A stretch of 64,000 bases of DNA from Desulfuromonadales bacterium (GTDB taxonomy: Bacteria > Desulfobacterota > Desulfuromonadia > Desulfuromonadales > BM103). Both the position numbers and the translations under genes were made by a program. The DNA is taken from contig JACZKE010000052.1 in NCBI GenBank assembly GCA_014860225.1, forward strand, positions 124,001-188,000. Reading direction: 5' to 3'. Shown here in pieces: positions 26,498 through 34,548 of the stretch. The notes under the pieces are model-generated. The model was not told the origin of the DNA. It ran no database searches and was given only the letters and a program-made list of their open reading frames with translations. Each line of letters opens with the position of its first letter. The stretch's first letter is position 1.

Positions 26498-27919
26498 TCA
26501 GTTCGCGGGCTTGAACTGCTGATTTGCACAAGTTCCGTCGGGATGGATAGAGGTGACATCAAAAAAACCACAATGACCGATCAACGCCTTGAGTTTCTCC
26601 TGGCGGCTCCCCTGCCAGTTTTGCAAGAGTTGCTCCGCAAGGGTGACACCACCTTCAATCAGGCTGTCGAGACCATCCAGAAACCGGCTCTCGCTGTTCT
26701 TCTGACCGCGCTGATGCTGCTGTCGGTCGAGTCCGTTGCGTGCCAGCTCAAGACAGGTTCGGGCGAGATCCTGCAAGGTCCCTGCTTTCCATGGGGTTTT
26801 CAGTCCCAGGCGCCAGGCTTGCCGACAGGCTTGATCGATTTCCGTGCGTGAATACGGTTTGCAGAGCTGCCATGCAGACTGGAAAGCCTCGTCATCGTAC
26901 ATCAGTCCTTTGAGCAGCGCCGCGACAGTCAGCACCAGATGGGGCGGCAGACTGTCGGCACATCGTACCTCGATCTGCGGACGCAGACGCACTTCAGGAA
27001 AGAGTGTCGATAAGTGCAGGTTCCAGTCGGACAGCGTTGCCCGGTGTCCAGCGTGGCCTGAGTCTAAAAATTGCCGGAAGCGGAAGGGTTTTTGGGTCAG
27101 ATCCAGATATCGTTCATCACGCACGATAAAGTACATTGGCACATCGAGAGCATACTCGACGTAGTCGGCAAACCCGGCATCCGGCTTGTCGAGAAAAGCC
27201 AGCAGGCCGGTGCGGTCGGGGTCGGTGCGCGACCAGATCTCGCCACGTGTGGTCAAAAATCCGGAGGGCTGCCCGTCCAGAATCGGTGAATTGGCGAAAA
27301 GTCCGTAGAGCAGGGGAGCAAGTGCCTGGGCGAGACGCAGCTTCCTCATGCAGTCGGCCTCGTCGCGGAAATCGAGGTTGACCTGCAGGCCGGCGCTCTG
27401 TTTCATCATGCGCTGGCCCATATCACCGGTTTTCAACATGTAGGGTCCCATGATGTCGTAGCGCGACTTGGGCGTCCACTCGATGTCTTCAAGGCGGCTG
27501 AAAGGCTGGGTGCCCAAGCCGACAAGAACCAGATCCAGCTTTTGGCAGGCGGCAACGGCATTGACAATATATCGCGAAAAATCGCTGCAATTGCAGAACA
27601 GGTCGGCACAGAGCTGCCCGGAGAGTTCCAGTTGGCCGCCGGGCTCGAGGGTGATGGATGAATCCTGTCCTTGCAGGCCGATGAGCCTCCCCCCCTCGCG
27701 AAGTTCCTGCCAGTCGCCGGTCTTCTCGAGCGCTGTCAGCAAGGCCTCTATCCTTGGGAACTCAGCAGCTTCACCTGTGTTGGCATCGAGAACCAGTTTT
27801 TCCATCTCGGCGCCAATCCCCCACTCACTTTCAGGGCGTGCTCCGGCGGCAAGGAAATTGACCAGTTGATCCATTGAGGTAATCACCGAGTCATGTTTAA
27901 GTCTATTCGGAGTGAGCAT
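26498..27919 (-). CDS. gshA: Glutamate-cysteine ligase, GCS2/plant type
   Basis: ATP-dependent ligation of glutamate and cysteine to gamma-glutamylcysteine. The 473-aa protein has WGIGAEMEKLVLD near residue 35, SSITLEPGGQLELSGQ near 90, and SAGLQVNLDFRDEADCMRKLR near 200, matching the GCS2 family found in plants and many proteobacteria. No glutathione synthetase gene lies nearby. The ATG at 27919 has only a weak GGGA site; Met16 is an alternative start. Confidence 0.88.
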   Translation of the reverse strand: MLTPNRLKHDSVITSMDQLVNFLAAGARPESEWGIGAEMEKLVLDANTGEAAEFPRIEALLTALEKTGDWQELREGGRLIGLQGQDSSITLEPGGQLELSGQLCADLFCNCSDFSRYIVNAVAACQKLDLVLVGLGTQPFSRLEDIEWTPKSRYDIMGPYMLKTGDMGQRMMKQSAGLQVNLDFRDEADCMRKLRLAQALAPLLYGLFANSPILDGQPSGFLTTRGEIWSRTDPDRTGLLAFLDKPDAGFADYVEYALDVPMYFIVRDERYLDLTQKPFRFRQFLDSGHAGHRATLSDWNLHLSTLFPEVRLRPQIEVRCADSLPPHLVLTVAALLKGLMYDDEAFQSAWQLCKPYSRTEIDQACRQAWRLGLKTPWKAGTLQDLARTCLELARNGLDRQQHQRGQKNSESRFLDGLDSLIEGGVTLAEQLLQNWQGSRQEKLKALIGHCGFFDVTSIHPDGTCANQQFKPAN

Positions 27920-28068
27920 GCAGATCCCGGGAGCATCCGTGAGAACAGCGTTGGATTAAACGTGTTTCTTCAGCAGTATACCAAAATGATCGAAAGCATA
28001 GTCAATACATTCACGTCTCTCTGGACATCTGTGAATGACCCTGATTGAGATCGGGACTGGCGCCGGTA

Positions 28069-28105
28069 GAAAAGCCCCTTAACGCCTCAGCGCAGGGGGT
28101 TAAGG
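28069..28105 (-). terminator. Terminator after the aminotransferase
   Basis: On the minus strand CCTTAAC (28105-28099) pairs with GTTAAGG (28083-28077) and is followed by GGCTTTTCT. It begins 8 bases after the stop codon. Confidence 0.55.
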
Positions 28106-28112
28106 CCAACAA

Positions 28113-29417
28113 CTATGAGTCGAGGTATTTGGTAATATTCGCCGCAATGTTCTTGAAAATGCGGGTAAAGGTCGCTTCGTCACGCTCCAGCAAGGTGATG
28201 CGGAACCCCTGCTCTGGGGTAAAGAAGGATGACAAGGGTACCACGCAGATCCCGGTTGAACCCAGCAGGTAATAGACAAAGCGCTTGTCGGCAGAGACCC
28301 CCGGTTGATTGACCAGGTTTTCGACCAGTTCACGAACTTCCGGAATTTCGATCGGCAGGGTCTGACGGTCGTTGAGCTTCTCATTCTGGAAAGCAACGCT
28401 CATATAGAAGGCGCCGTTGGTCCGGTTGACTTTAACACCCGGAACTTTTTTAAGGATATCGTAGGCGATGTTGGAGAATTTCTCATAACGGCTTATGCGT
28501 TCTGCAAGCCAGGCCGGATACTCGGGATGGCTGAGGATGGGCGGAATCGCTTTTTGCGGCAGAGTCGTTGAGCAGACTTCGACCATTTTTGAATCGACAA
28601 TGCTCTGGATGTAGCGGCTGAACATCGGGTCCTTGTCAGCGTTATAGACCTCAATCCAGCCACAGCGAGATCCGGGCCAGGGCAGCTCCTTGCTGATGCC
28701 TTTCATCGAAATGGCCGGGACATCACCGATCAGGTCGGAAATCGGTTTGGTCGCCTGGCCGTTGTATACCAGGTTCTGATAAATTTCATCGGCGATAATG
28801 AAGAGATCATACTCTTTGGCAATCGTCACTATCTCTGTGAGGATACGTTCCGGCCAGACGGCACCGGTGGGGTTGTCAGGATTGATGATCAAGATGCCCG
28901 AGATTGTGGGATTGTACTTGATCGACAGGCGAAGATCGTCGAGGTCGGGATACCAGCTGTTGGCTGGGTCAAGACGGTAGCAGACTGGCTTCTGGCCGGC
29001 ATGGGCGGCTTCACCGGAAGAATGGGTGGAGTAGGTTGGCGACGGACCGATCACACGTGCTTCTCGCCGCAGCAAGCCGTAAACTTTCTGAATTGCATCG
29101 CCCAGCCCGTTGAAAAAGATGATATCGTTCGCCGTGATCTGTGCCTTGCCTCGGCGATTGGTCATCTCGGCGAGAAACTGGCGTGTCTCAATAACCCCCT
29201 TGGTCGCACAATATCCGTAGCTGCAGTCTTTCATGGCCAGGTCGGCGACGATTTGCTTCATCCACAGGGGAATCACTTCACCCTTGGCAATCGGATCGCC
29301 GATGTTCTCCATGTTGGTGTCGATACCGAGAGCTCTGAGCTTTTCGGCAATGTCAACGATAGCCCGAATCTCGTAAGTCAGTTCGCCGGCACCGATATGA
29401 ACAATGTTGTTGCGCAT
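28113..29417 (-). CDS. Class I/II PLP-dependent aminotransferase
   Basis: A 434-aa fold-type I aminotransferase. Visible landmarks are NIGDPIAKGEVIPLW, SYGYCATKGVIETRQFLAE, LIINPDNPTGAVWP with the cofactor Asn/Asp, FIIADEIYQNLVYNG, and SMKGISKELPWPGSRCGW with the PLP lysine; FRITLLERDEATFTRIF carries the substrate-binding Arg. Substrate is not clear; alanine or aromatic/aspartate types are possible. ATG 29417 has GGGAGA upstream. A terminator hairpin and an Ala-rich 39-codon ORF precede it, suggesting attenuation. Confidence 0.85.
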   Translation of the reverse strand: MRNNIVHIGAGELTYEIRAIVDIAEKLRALGIDTNMENIGDPIAKGEVIPLWMKQIVADLAMKDCSYGYCATKGVIETRQFLAEMTNRRGKAQITANDIIFFNGLGDAIQKVYGLLRREARVIGPSPTYSTHSSGEAAHAGQKPVCYRLDPANSWYPDLDDLRLSIKYNPTISGILIINPDNPTGAVWPERILTEIVTIAKEYDLFIIADEIYQNLVYNGQATKPISDLIGDVPAISMKGISKELPWPGSRCGWIEVYNADKDPMFSRYIQSIVDSKMVEVCSTTLPQKAIPPILSHPEYPAWLAERISRYEKFSNIAYDILKKVPGVKVNRTNGAFYMSVAFQNEKLNDRQTLPIEIPEVRELVENLVNQPGVSADKRFVYYLLGSTGICVVPLSSFFTPEQGFRITLLERDEATFTRIFKNIAANITKYLDS

Positions 29418-29436
29418 GATTTTCTCCCGGTCTAAG

Positions 29437-29468
29437 TAAAAAGGCCATGAGCGCTTGCCCATGGCCTT
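29437..29468 (-). terminator. Terminator-like hairpin between leader ORF and aminotransferase
   Basis: On the minus strand AAGGCCATG (29468-29460) pairs with CATGGCCTT (29449-29441) and is followed by TTTTTAC. It lies only about 20 bases before the aminotransferase ATG and 21 bases after the leader ORF stop, a classic attenuator position. Confidence 0.75.
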
Positions 29469-29488
29469 GATCGTAGTAAAAGAATCAA

Positions 29489-29608
29489 TCAGTTTTCAAG
29501 GCAATGGACAAGTTCCTGGCATGCGGCCGCCGTAGCTACCGCGCTGTTAGCTCGGGCTGTCTGTGCCGCTGCGATGTTGGCTGTCGCTTTGAACATGAAA
29601 CGTTCCAT
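29489..29608 (-). CDS. Ala-rich 39-aa ORF, possible leader peptide
   Basis: A 39-codon frame: MERFMFKATANIAAAQTARA followed by NSAVATAAACQELVHCLEN. Twelve of the residues are Ala, concentrated in the middle. It ends 21 bases before a terminator hairpin that precedes an aminotransferase gene. This fits a leader peptide whose translation senses alanyl-tRNA supply, but it may also be a small protein with its own terminator. The ribosome site is weak (GACGAGAA about 15 bases upstream); Met5 is an alternative start. Confidence 0.45.
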   Translation of the reverse strand: MERFMFKATANIAAAQTARANSAVATAAACQELVHCLEN

Positions 29609-29699
29609 TGCGTAAAAAAGAGTTCTCGTCTGTTATCACAGGCAACATGATAAGTCAATGTTTTGTTGACAACACGATGTGTTGCCCGGCTGCGAATCT

Positions 29700-32240
29700 T
29701 TATTCGTCGGAGTCCGGCTCAACGGCACTGAAGAACCTCTTGATCGCCTGAATCAGTTCAGCTTGCGGCAAGGTTGATACCGGCACATCGGGTAACGAAT
29801 TGAGAAAAAGACGGCCATAGCCGCGCCTGACGACCCGGCTGTCGAGAATCAGAACGACTCCCCGGTCTGTGCGATGACGAATCAGGCGGCCGAAGCCCTG
29901 TCTGAAGCGAATCACGGCCTGGGGAACCGTGTAATCCATGAACGGATCACCTCCTGCTCTGGTAATGGCCTCGGCACGCGCTTCGAGTACCGGCTCCGTG
30001 GGAACTTTGAAGGGCAGCCGGGCAATGATGACCTGCTCCAATGACCGCCCCGGGACATCAACGCCCTCCCAGAATGAATCGGTGGCAAACAGGATGCTGG
30101 TTGGATCCTGACTGAATCTCTTCAATAGCTCATGGCGGGTTGTTTCGCCCTGGCGCAGAACCTGGTAGCCGCGGGCTGATAGTGCCGGTGACAGCTCGCT
30201 GTGAATGCGACGCAACAGGCTGTAGGCGGTAAACAGTACAAAACTGCGGCCGTCAGCAGCAAGCAGGGCCTGCTCGGTCAGGTCGCGAACAGCTTCGGCA
30301 TATCCAGGACGTCCGGGTTCCGGAATATCCGTAGGCACTGCAAGCAGGGCCTGTCGCTTGAAATCGAAAGGTGACGCAAGCAGTAGTTCAGTGAGGCGTC
30401 CTGAGTCCAGATCGTTGAGTCCGATTCGTTGACGCAGATAATCGAAACGGCCAGCCACGGTCAAGGTGGCGCTGGTCAACACGACAGTCTGCATGCGCTC
30501 CATCAAAGTCTCGCGCAGGAGTGGTGCAACCACCAGTGGTGCCGTGCAGAGACGGGTGATAATCCCTTCGCTTCGACCGATACGCCCCCTGGTGATTTCA
30601 AACCATGCACATGAACCTGAGGGATTGGTAACAAAGGCTTGCAAGTGTTCGGCTAAAGCCAGGAGCCGCATGCTGATACCGGCCAGGTCCGTACAGAGTG
30701 ACCGCGTCGCATCGGCCGCATCGTCAGGCAGTTTACGTAATGCCTTCAGAAGCTCCCGCAAGGCATCACCTGATTCCCGGGTCGCCCGGGACAGGCCGCG
30801 CAGTGTGCCTTCGGCCTTTTTCCAGGCAGGCTTTTCAAGGAATGTCGGTATCAGTCGTTGACGGATCTCCTCTCCGGCACGAACATCGGTACCGAGCGCT
30901 TTTGATAAATCCAGGCCGGTTTGCTCAAGTTGAGTGATTGAGCTGTCTAGCAACACCTGGTGCTGGCTTATGAGCGTTTCAATGCGTTCATGCAATTCCC
31001 GGTAAAGAGCGTCCTGGCTGTCATCAAGAGATTGTCCGAGTTGAACGAGCAAGCGCGGCAACAAGCCGCGTTGTGGCTTGCGCGGGTGGCGTAGCCGGTT
31101 GAGGGTACGCGCAAAGGCAAACCGGGTGACCTGGGTGCTGAAGTAGCGTGTCGCGACTTCCTCCAGATGATGCGCCTCGTCGATAACCAGCCTGGAAAAT
31201 GGCGGCAACACCGCCAGTGCGGAATAGTTGTCCGTTTGTTGACGCAAAGACAGATCTGCCAGGAGCAGGGCGTGATTCACGACCAGGATGTCGGCGCGAG
31301 CGGCGCGCCGCCTGGCCTGATGAAAGAAACAGTTGTTAAAGTACGGACATTGGCTGCGACTGCATTGATCCGCTTCGCAGCAGACCTCGTCCCAGAGGGT
31401 GCCATGAGGCAGAAAAGAAAGATCCTCGCGCGAGCCATCTCCGGTTTCTTCCGCCCATGCGCGCAAGGCCTTCAACTCGCCGACATGCTCAGTGTCAAAA
31501 AGCCCGGGTTCAGCCGCGGCCGTCTCCAGCCTACGTTTACAAAGATAGTTGGAGCGACCCTTGACCAGCTCAACCTTAAACTCGAGACCTGTGGCTCGCT
31601 GCAGGAAGGGCAGGTCTTTACGGATCAGCTGCTCCTGCAGATTGATCGTGTTGGTTGAGACGACCAGTCGCTCACGGCTGGCGAGAGCCCAGAGGATGGC
31701 AGGGACCAGGTAGGCGAGGCTCTTGCCGGTGCCGGTGCCGGCCTCGATCAGGGCTATGTTGTGGTGATTGAGCGCTTCAGTGACCGCGAATGCCATGCGC
31801 AGCTGCTCCGGGCGGTCTTCAAATCCCGGCAGGCTTTGACAGATTTTCCCACCTGAGCCCAGAAGTGCTGTGACTTGTTCGTATCCTACCGTTGTGTGTT
31901 GCGCTGGCTTAAACGCTTCGACCACCCGATAGATTTTGTTGACCTGATTGTCGACGATATAGAAACCTACGTCGAGGGAGCCGAGATTTCCGGCTATGAC
32001 CAAGTCTGCTTCGGAAGGCTCGAGGTGTCCGCTTGGATGATTATGTATTATAACATCGCCGGGACGACAGGCTTGCAGGATTGCGGGAACGGCTTGGCGG
32101 TTGCCGCGGGCGAGAATCTCCAGATCGACCACCAGCTGTTCTGCGTCGGTATGCCCGATGCAGAACACTTCGTTGCCGCCTGATGCGATAATTTCCTGGC
32201 GCAGCTTTGCCTGGGATTTTGTTGAGAGGAATTTATCCAT
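29700..32240 (-). CDS. JAMM (RadC-like) - DinG-type helicase fusion
   Basis: An 846-aa protein with two parts. Residues 1-110 form a JAB/MPN domain with a complete JAMM signature: Glu24, His66-x-His68 in IIHNHPSGHLEPSEADL, and Asp79. Residues 140-846 form an XPD/DinG superfamily 2 helicase: Walker A AGTGTGKS (167-174), a cysteine cluster (YLCKRR; CCEADQCSRSQCPYFNNC) for a 4Fe-4S site, VIDEAHHLEEV, and motif VI QGFGRLIRHRTDRG. DinG-type enzymes unwind forked DNA and R-loops. The JAMM domain, either a Zn-protease or a RadC-like module, is an unusual addition. Confidence 0.85.
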   Translation of the reverse strand: MDKFLSTKSQAKLRQEIIASGGNEVFCIGHTDAEQLVVDLEILARGNRQAVPAILQACRPGDVIIHNHPSGHLEPSEADLVIAGNLGSLDVGFYIVDNQVNKIYRVVEAFKPAQHTTVGYEQVTALLGSGGKICQSLPGFEDRPEQLRMAFAVTEALNHHNIALIEAGTGTGKSLAYLVPAILWALASRERLVVSTNTINLQEQLIRKDLPFLQRATGLEFKVELVKGRSNYLCKRRLETAAAEPGLFDTEHVGELKALRAWAEETGDGSREDLSFLPHGTLWDEVCCEADQCSRSQCPYFNNCFFHQARRRAARADILVVNHALLLADLSLRQQTDNYSALAVLPPFSRLVIDEAHHLEEVATRYFSTQVTRFAFARTLNRLRHPRKPQRGLLPRLLVQLGQSLDDSQDALYRELHERIETLISQHQVLLDSSITQLEQTGLDLSKALGTDVRAGEEIRQRLIPTFLEKPAWKKAEGTLRGLSRATRESGDALRELLKALRKLPDDAADATRSLCTDLAGISMRLLALAEHLQAFVTNPSGSCAWFEITRGRIGRSEGIITRLCTAPLVVAPLLRETLMERMQTVVLTSATLTVAGRFDYLRQRIGLNDLDSGRLTELLLASPFDFKRQALLAVPTDIPEPGRPGYAEAVRDLTEQALLAADGRSFVLFTAYSLLRRIHSELSPALSARGYQVLRQGETTRHELLKRFSQDPTSILFATDSFWEGVDVPGRSLEQVIIARLPFKVPTEPVLEARAEAITRAGGDPFMDYTVPQAVIRFRQGFGRLIRHRTDRGVVLILDSRVVRRGYGRLFLNSLPDVPVSTLPQAELIQAIKRFFSAVEPDSDE

Positions 32241-32328
32241 GATGGGGAGGCATTATAGTGATGCCGGGCCATTCTGGAAAGACTTTCTGAACTCAGGTTC
32301 TGAATATGCTGTCAGTGCTTATTTTTAG

Positions 32329-32463
32329 CGGTTCTATGCTTCAAGTAAAGGTTGTTGCGGCCACCAGGTCACAAAGACACCAAGGTAGCCATCCCATGAG
32401 TTTTTGCGAGTGCATCAAGTCTTGAGGCTTATTCTTTGTGCCCTGGTGCCTTAGTGGCCAGAT
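32329..32463. repeat. Palindromic element, copy K
   Basis: Left terminal repeat CGGTTCTATGC (32329-32339), left arm GGCCACCAGGTCACAAAGAC (32360-32379) and right arm CTTTGTGCCCTGGTGCCTTA (32436-32455). The centre 32388-32415 is identical over 28 bases to 41030-41057 on the other strand. It lies between the DinG-type and AAA ATPase genes. Confidence 0.75.
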
Positions 32464-32478
32464 TTATGTCATTCGTTT

Positions 32479-33900
32479 TCACACATCGACAAAGTAGTTT
32501 TCGCAGGCATGATCGATGGTGTCGCGGTGCAGTTCAGGAGTTTCATCGAAAAAGCGCGCGAGATCAATCACGTGATCGACCAGATCTCGGGGGTGACAGG
32601 CGTTGAACGCTATATTGTGACGGCGGTACCAGTGCTCGACCAGGTGCTCGAAGACATCGTGTCGGAAAGGAATGGCATTCATCCGGCAGACGCGTTCGAA
32701 GATTTCCCGGAACTCTGCTTCCGTCGGGTGCTCGATTTTGATCTTGTAGCGGATGCGGCGGAGAAAGGCTTCATCAACCAGGGTTTTCGGCTCCAGGTTG
32801 GTGGCAAAAATTACCATTTGGTCGAAGGGGATTTCGAATTTCATGCCAGTATGCATCGACATAAAGTCGATCTGACGATCCAGGTTGATGATCCAGCGGT
32901 TGAGAAGGCTTTGCGGATCCATCTGCTGGCGACCGAAGTCATCGAGGATGAAGAGCCCATTGTTAGCCTTCATCTGCAGAGGGGCTTCATAGAATTTGGC
33001 TATGGTGTTGAACTCCAGGTCAAGCATGCGTAAGGTCAGTTCGCCGCCGGTTATGACAATCGGACGCTGGATTCTTACCCAGCGCCGATCGATGCTGTCG
33101 AGAGACGTGTCATCCTCGGGCAGGCTTTCAACAGGGATATGGTTAACCGGGTCAAACACACTGATGATCTGGCCTCCCACGTAGAGGGCATGAGGAACAA
33201 AAACAGTTCCCGGGAGGACCTGGCCTATCGTTTCGGCAATGGTTGTTTTGCCGTTGCCGGCAGGACCGTAGATAAACATCGGAGCGCCGGAACTTATTGC
33301 CGGGCCCAGACGGCTGAGCATGTGCTCACTGATAACAATCTGTGAAAATGCCGCCTGTACCACATCGTTGTTGATGGTGATGTTGCGAATCGACTGGTTC
33401 TCGACCATTTCCTTGTAGTCTTCAAGGGTGACTGGTGCCGGCCCGACATAACGGCAGATATCCATCAGTTCGCCGCCATACTTTTTCCCGGTCTCGGTGA
33501 CGATGAAGTTGAAAGAAGATTTGACGAACTGGCTTGCGCTGCGCACTTCGGCCAGCTTCTCGCGACGCAGCAGGGCCACCGCTTCATCGAGGATGGCTGT
33601 TGAAAGACCCATGCGCAGTGAGAGATCGCTCAGACGAAACTCACCCATGGACATGATGTGCTTTAAGGCAAGATCGGCAATGAACGGCAGATCAAGGCCC
33701 GTATCCTTGACTTCCTCGGGAGCAGGTGGCGTGCGTTTGAAGAAAGTGGCAAGCTGGTCTTCGCTGATATAGCCAAGCGCGACCAGATTTTGCCCGAGAC
33801 GTCCACCGTGCAGACGTTGCCGGCTGGCAGCTTCGCGAAGTTGCTGTTTCGTGACAACCTTTTCGTTGAGCATTCTCTGATTCGCACTTCTACTCATCAT
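32479..33900 (-). CDS. AAA ATPase with PilB/GspE N-terminal-like domain
   Basis: A 473-aa protein. The first 60 residues (QQLREAASRQRLHGGRLGQN, then LVALGYISEDQL) match the MshEN/GspE-N fold of type II secretion and type IV pilus ATPases. The C-terminal half is an AAA+ module with Walker A GPAGNGKTT near 215, a LFILDDFGRQQMDP Walker B-like segment and IFATNLEPKTLVDEAFLRRI as sensor and Arg finger. It is not a secretion motor of the usual kind; a regulatory or motor-assembly role is inferred. GGAGGG precedes the ATG. The selenoprotein-like gene ends 21 bases upstream. Confidence 0.75.
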   Translation of the reverse strand: MMSRSANQRMLNEKVVTKQQLREAASRQRLHGGRLGQNLVALGYISEDQLATFFKRTPPAPEEVKDTGLDLPFIADLALKHIMSMGEFRLSDLSLRMGLSTAILDEAVALLRREKLAEVRSASQFVKSSFNFIVTETGKKYGGELMDICRYVGPAPVTLEDYKEMVENQSIRNITINNDVVQAAFSQIVISEHMLSRLGPAISSGAPMFIYGPAGNGKTTIAETIGQVLPGTVFVPHALYVGGQIISVFDPVNHIPVESLPEDDTSLDSIDRRWVRIQRPIVITGGELTLRMLDLEFNTIAKFYEAPLQMKANNGLFILDDFGRQQMDPQSLLNRWIINLDRQIDFMSMHTGMKFEIPFDQMVIFATNLEPKTLVDEAFLRRIRYKIKIEHPTEAEFREIFERVCRMNAIPFRHDVFEHLVEHWYRRHNIAFNACHPRDLVDHVIDLARFFDETPELHRDTIDHACENYFVDV

Positions 33901-33921
33901 AAGGATCCCTCCTGTGACGAC

Positions 33922-34179
33922 TTATTCAATGTTGTCGAGTTCTGCCTGCATGCGTTTGACGAAGTTTTTGGCACGTCCTGACGGTGCAATAATTCCGTAA
34001 GCCATTGCTTCACGCAGCTCGTCATCTGTGGCGCCGGCATCCTTCGCGACCGCGAAGTGCTTGGTGAGTCAGTCAGGGCAGTTGACCGCTACGGCACAGG
34101 CAATCCGAATCAGCTCGCGAGTTTTTACGTCAAGGACTTCTTTGAAATGATAATCCAGAATTTTGTTGCGGGGATGCAT
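33922..34179 (-). CDS. AhpD-like carboxymuconolactone decarboxylase-family selenoprotein (TGA read as Sec37)
   Basis: An 85-codon frame with a strong AGGAGA site. TGA at 34071-34069 falls exactly where the second cysteine of the AhpD CxxCxxxH motif belongs: Asn33-Cys34-Pro-Asp-Sec37-Leu-Thr-Lys-His41. The frame stays open afterwards and keeps family features (DAGATDDELREAMAYG). A hairpin CTTCGC-GGTC-GCGAAG begins 11 nt after the TGA, matching bacterial SECIS placement. CMD/AhpD proteins are thiol peroxidase-type or lactone-decarboxylase folds; with a Cys/Sec pair, a redox role is likely. It is followed by the AAA ATPase. Confidence 0.82.
34042..34057 (-). promoter_or_regulatory. Bacterial SECIS-like stem-loop
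   Basis: On the minus strand CTTCGC (34057-34052) and GCGAAG (34047-34042) form a 6-bp GC-rich stem with loop GGTC, starting 11 nt after the TGA at 34069-34071. Loop GGUC with G in the first positions is the feature recognised by SelB in E. coli fdhF, and the spacing to the UGA is the same as there. Confidence 0.75.
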
Positions 34180-34384
34180 GTTCGTTATCTCCTGTAGAAA
34201 TCTATAGGACTCTATATTTATAGCAGGTTGCGAGCATTATGCACACAATAAGGTCTTCCTGCTGCCAATATTATGGTGTCAGCCGAGCAGATTCTGATGG
34301 CCGGGAAAAGCGTGCCTGTACGGCCTGTGTCGTTATGGAAACAAGTTGATTCTGCGGCATGCTGCACTTTTTCGCAGAGGCATT

Positions 34385-34413
34385 CTTGAAATGGTCGTTC
34401 CGAGCCACTAAAT
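34385..34413 (+). promoter_or_regulatory. Possible heat-shock (sigma-32) promoter of clpB
   Basis: CTTGAAA (34385-34391), a 13-base spacer and CCACTAAAT (34405-34413) approximate the sigma-32 consensus CTTGAAA / CCCCATNT. It lies 136 bases before the clpB start. The remainder of 34180-34548 shows no gene. Confidence 0.45.
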
Positions 34414-34548
34414 TGGGCATAAATATCGGTAACCATCGGAACAAGAAGGGCCAGGATAAGATTGTCCGGTTTCCATGTAAAGGTGCATTATCGCTGGAAT
34501 TGGATAGACTTCAGGCAGGCCTTGCAAATAAATCTCAGGAGAATTCTT

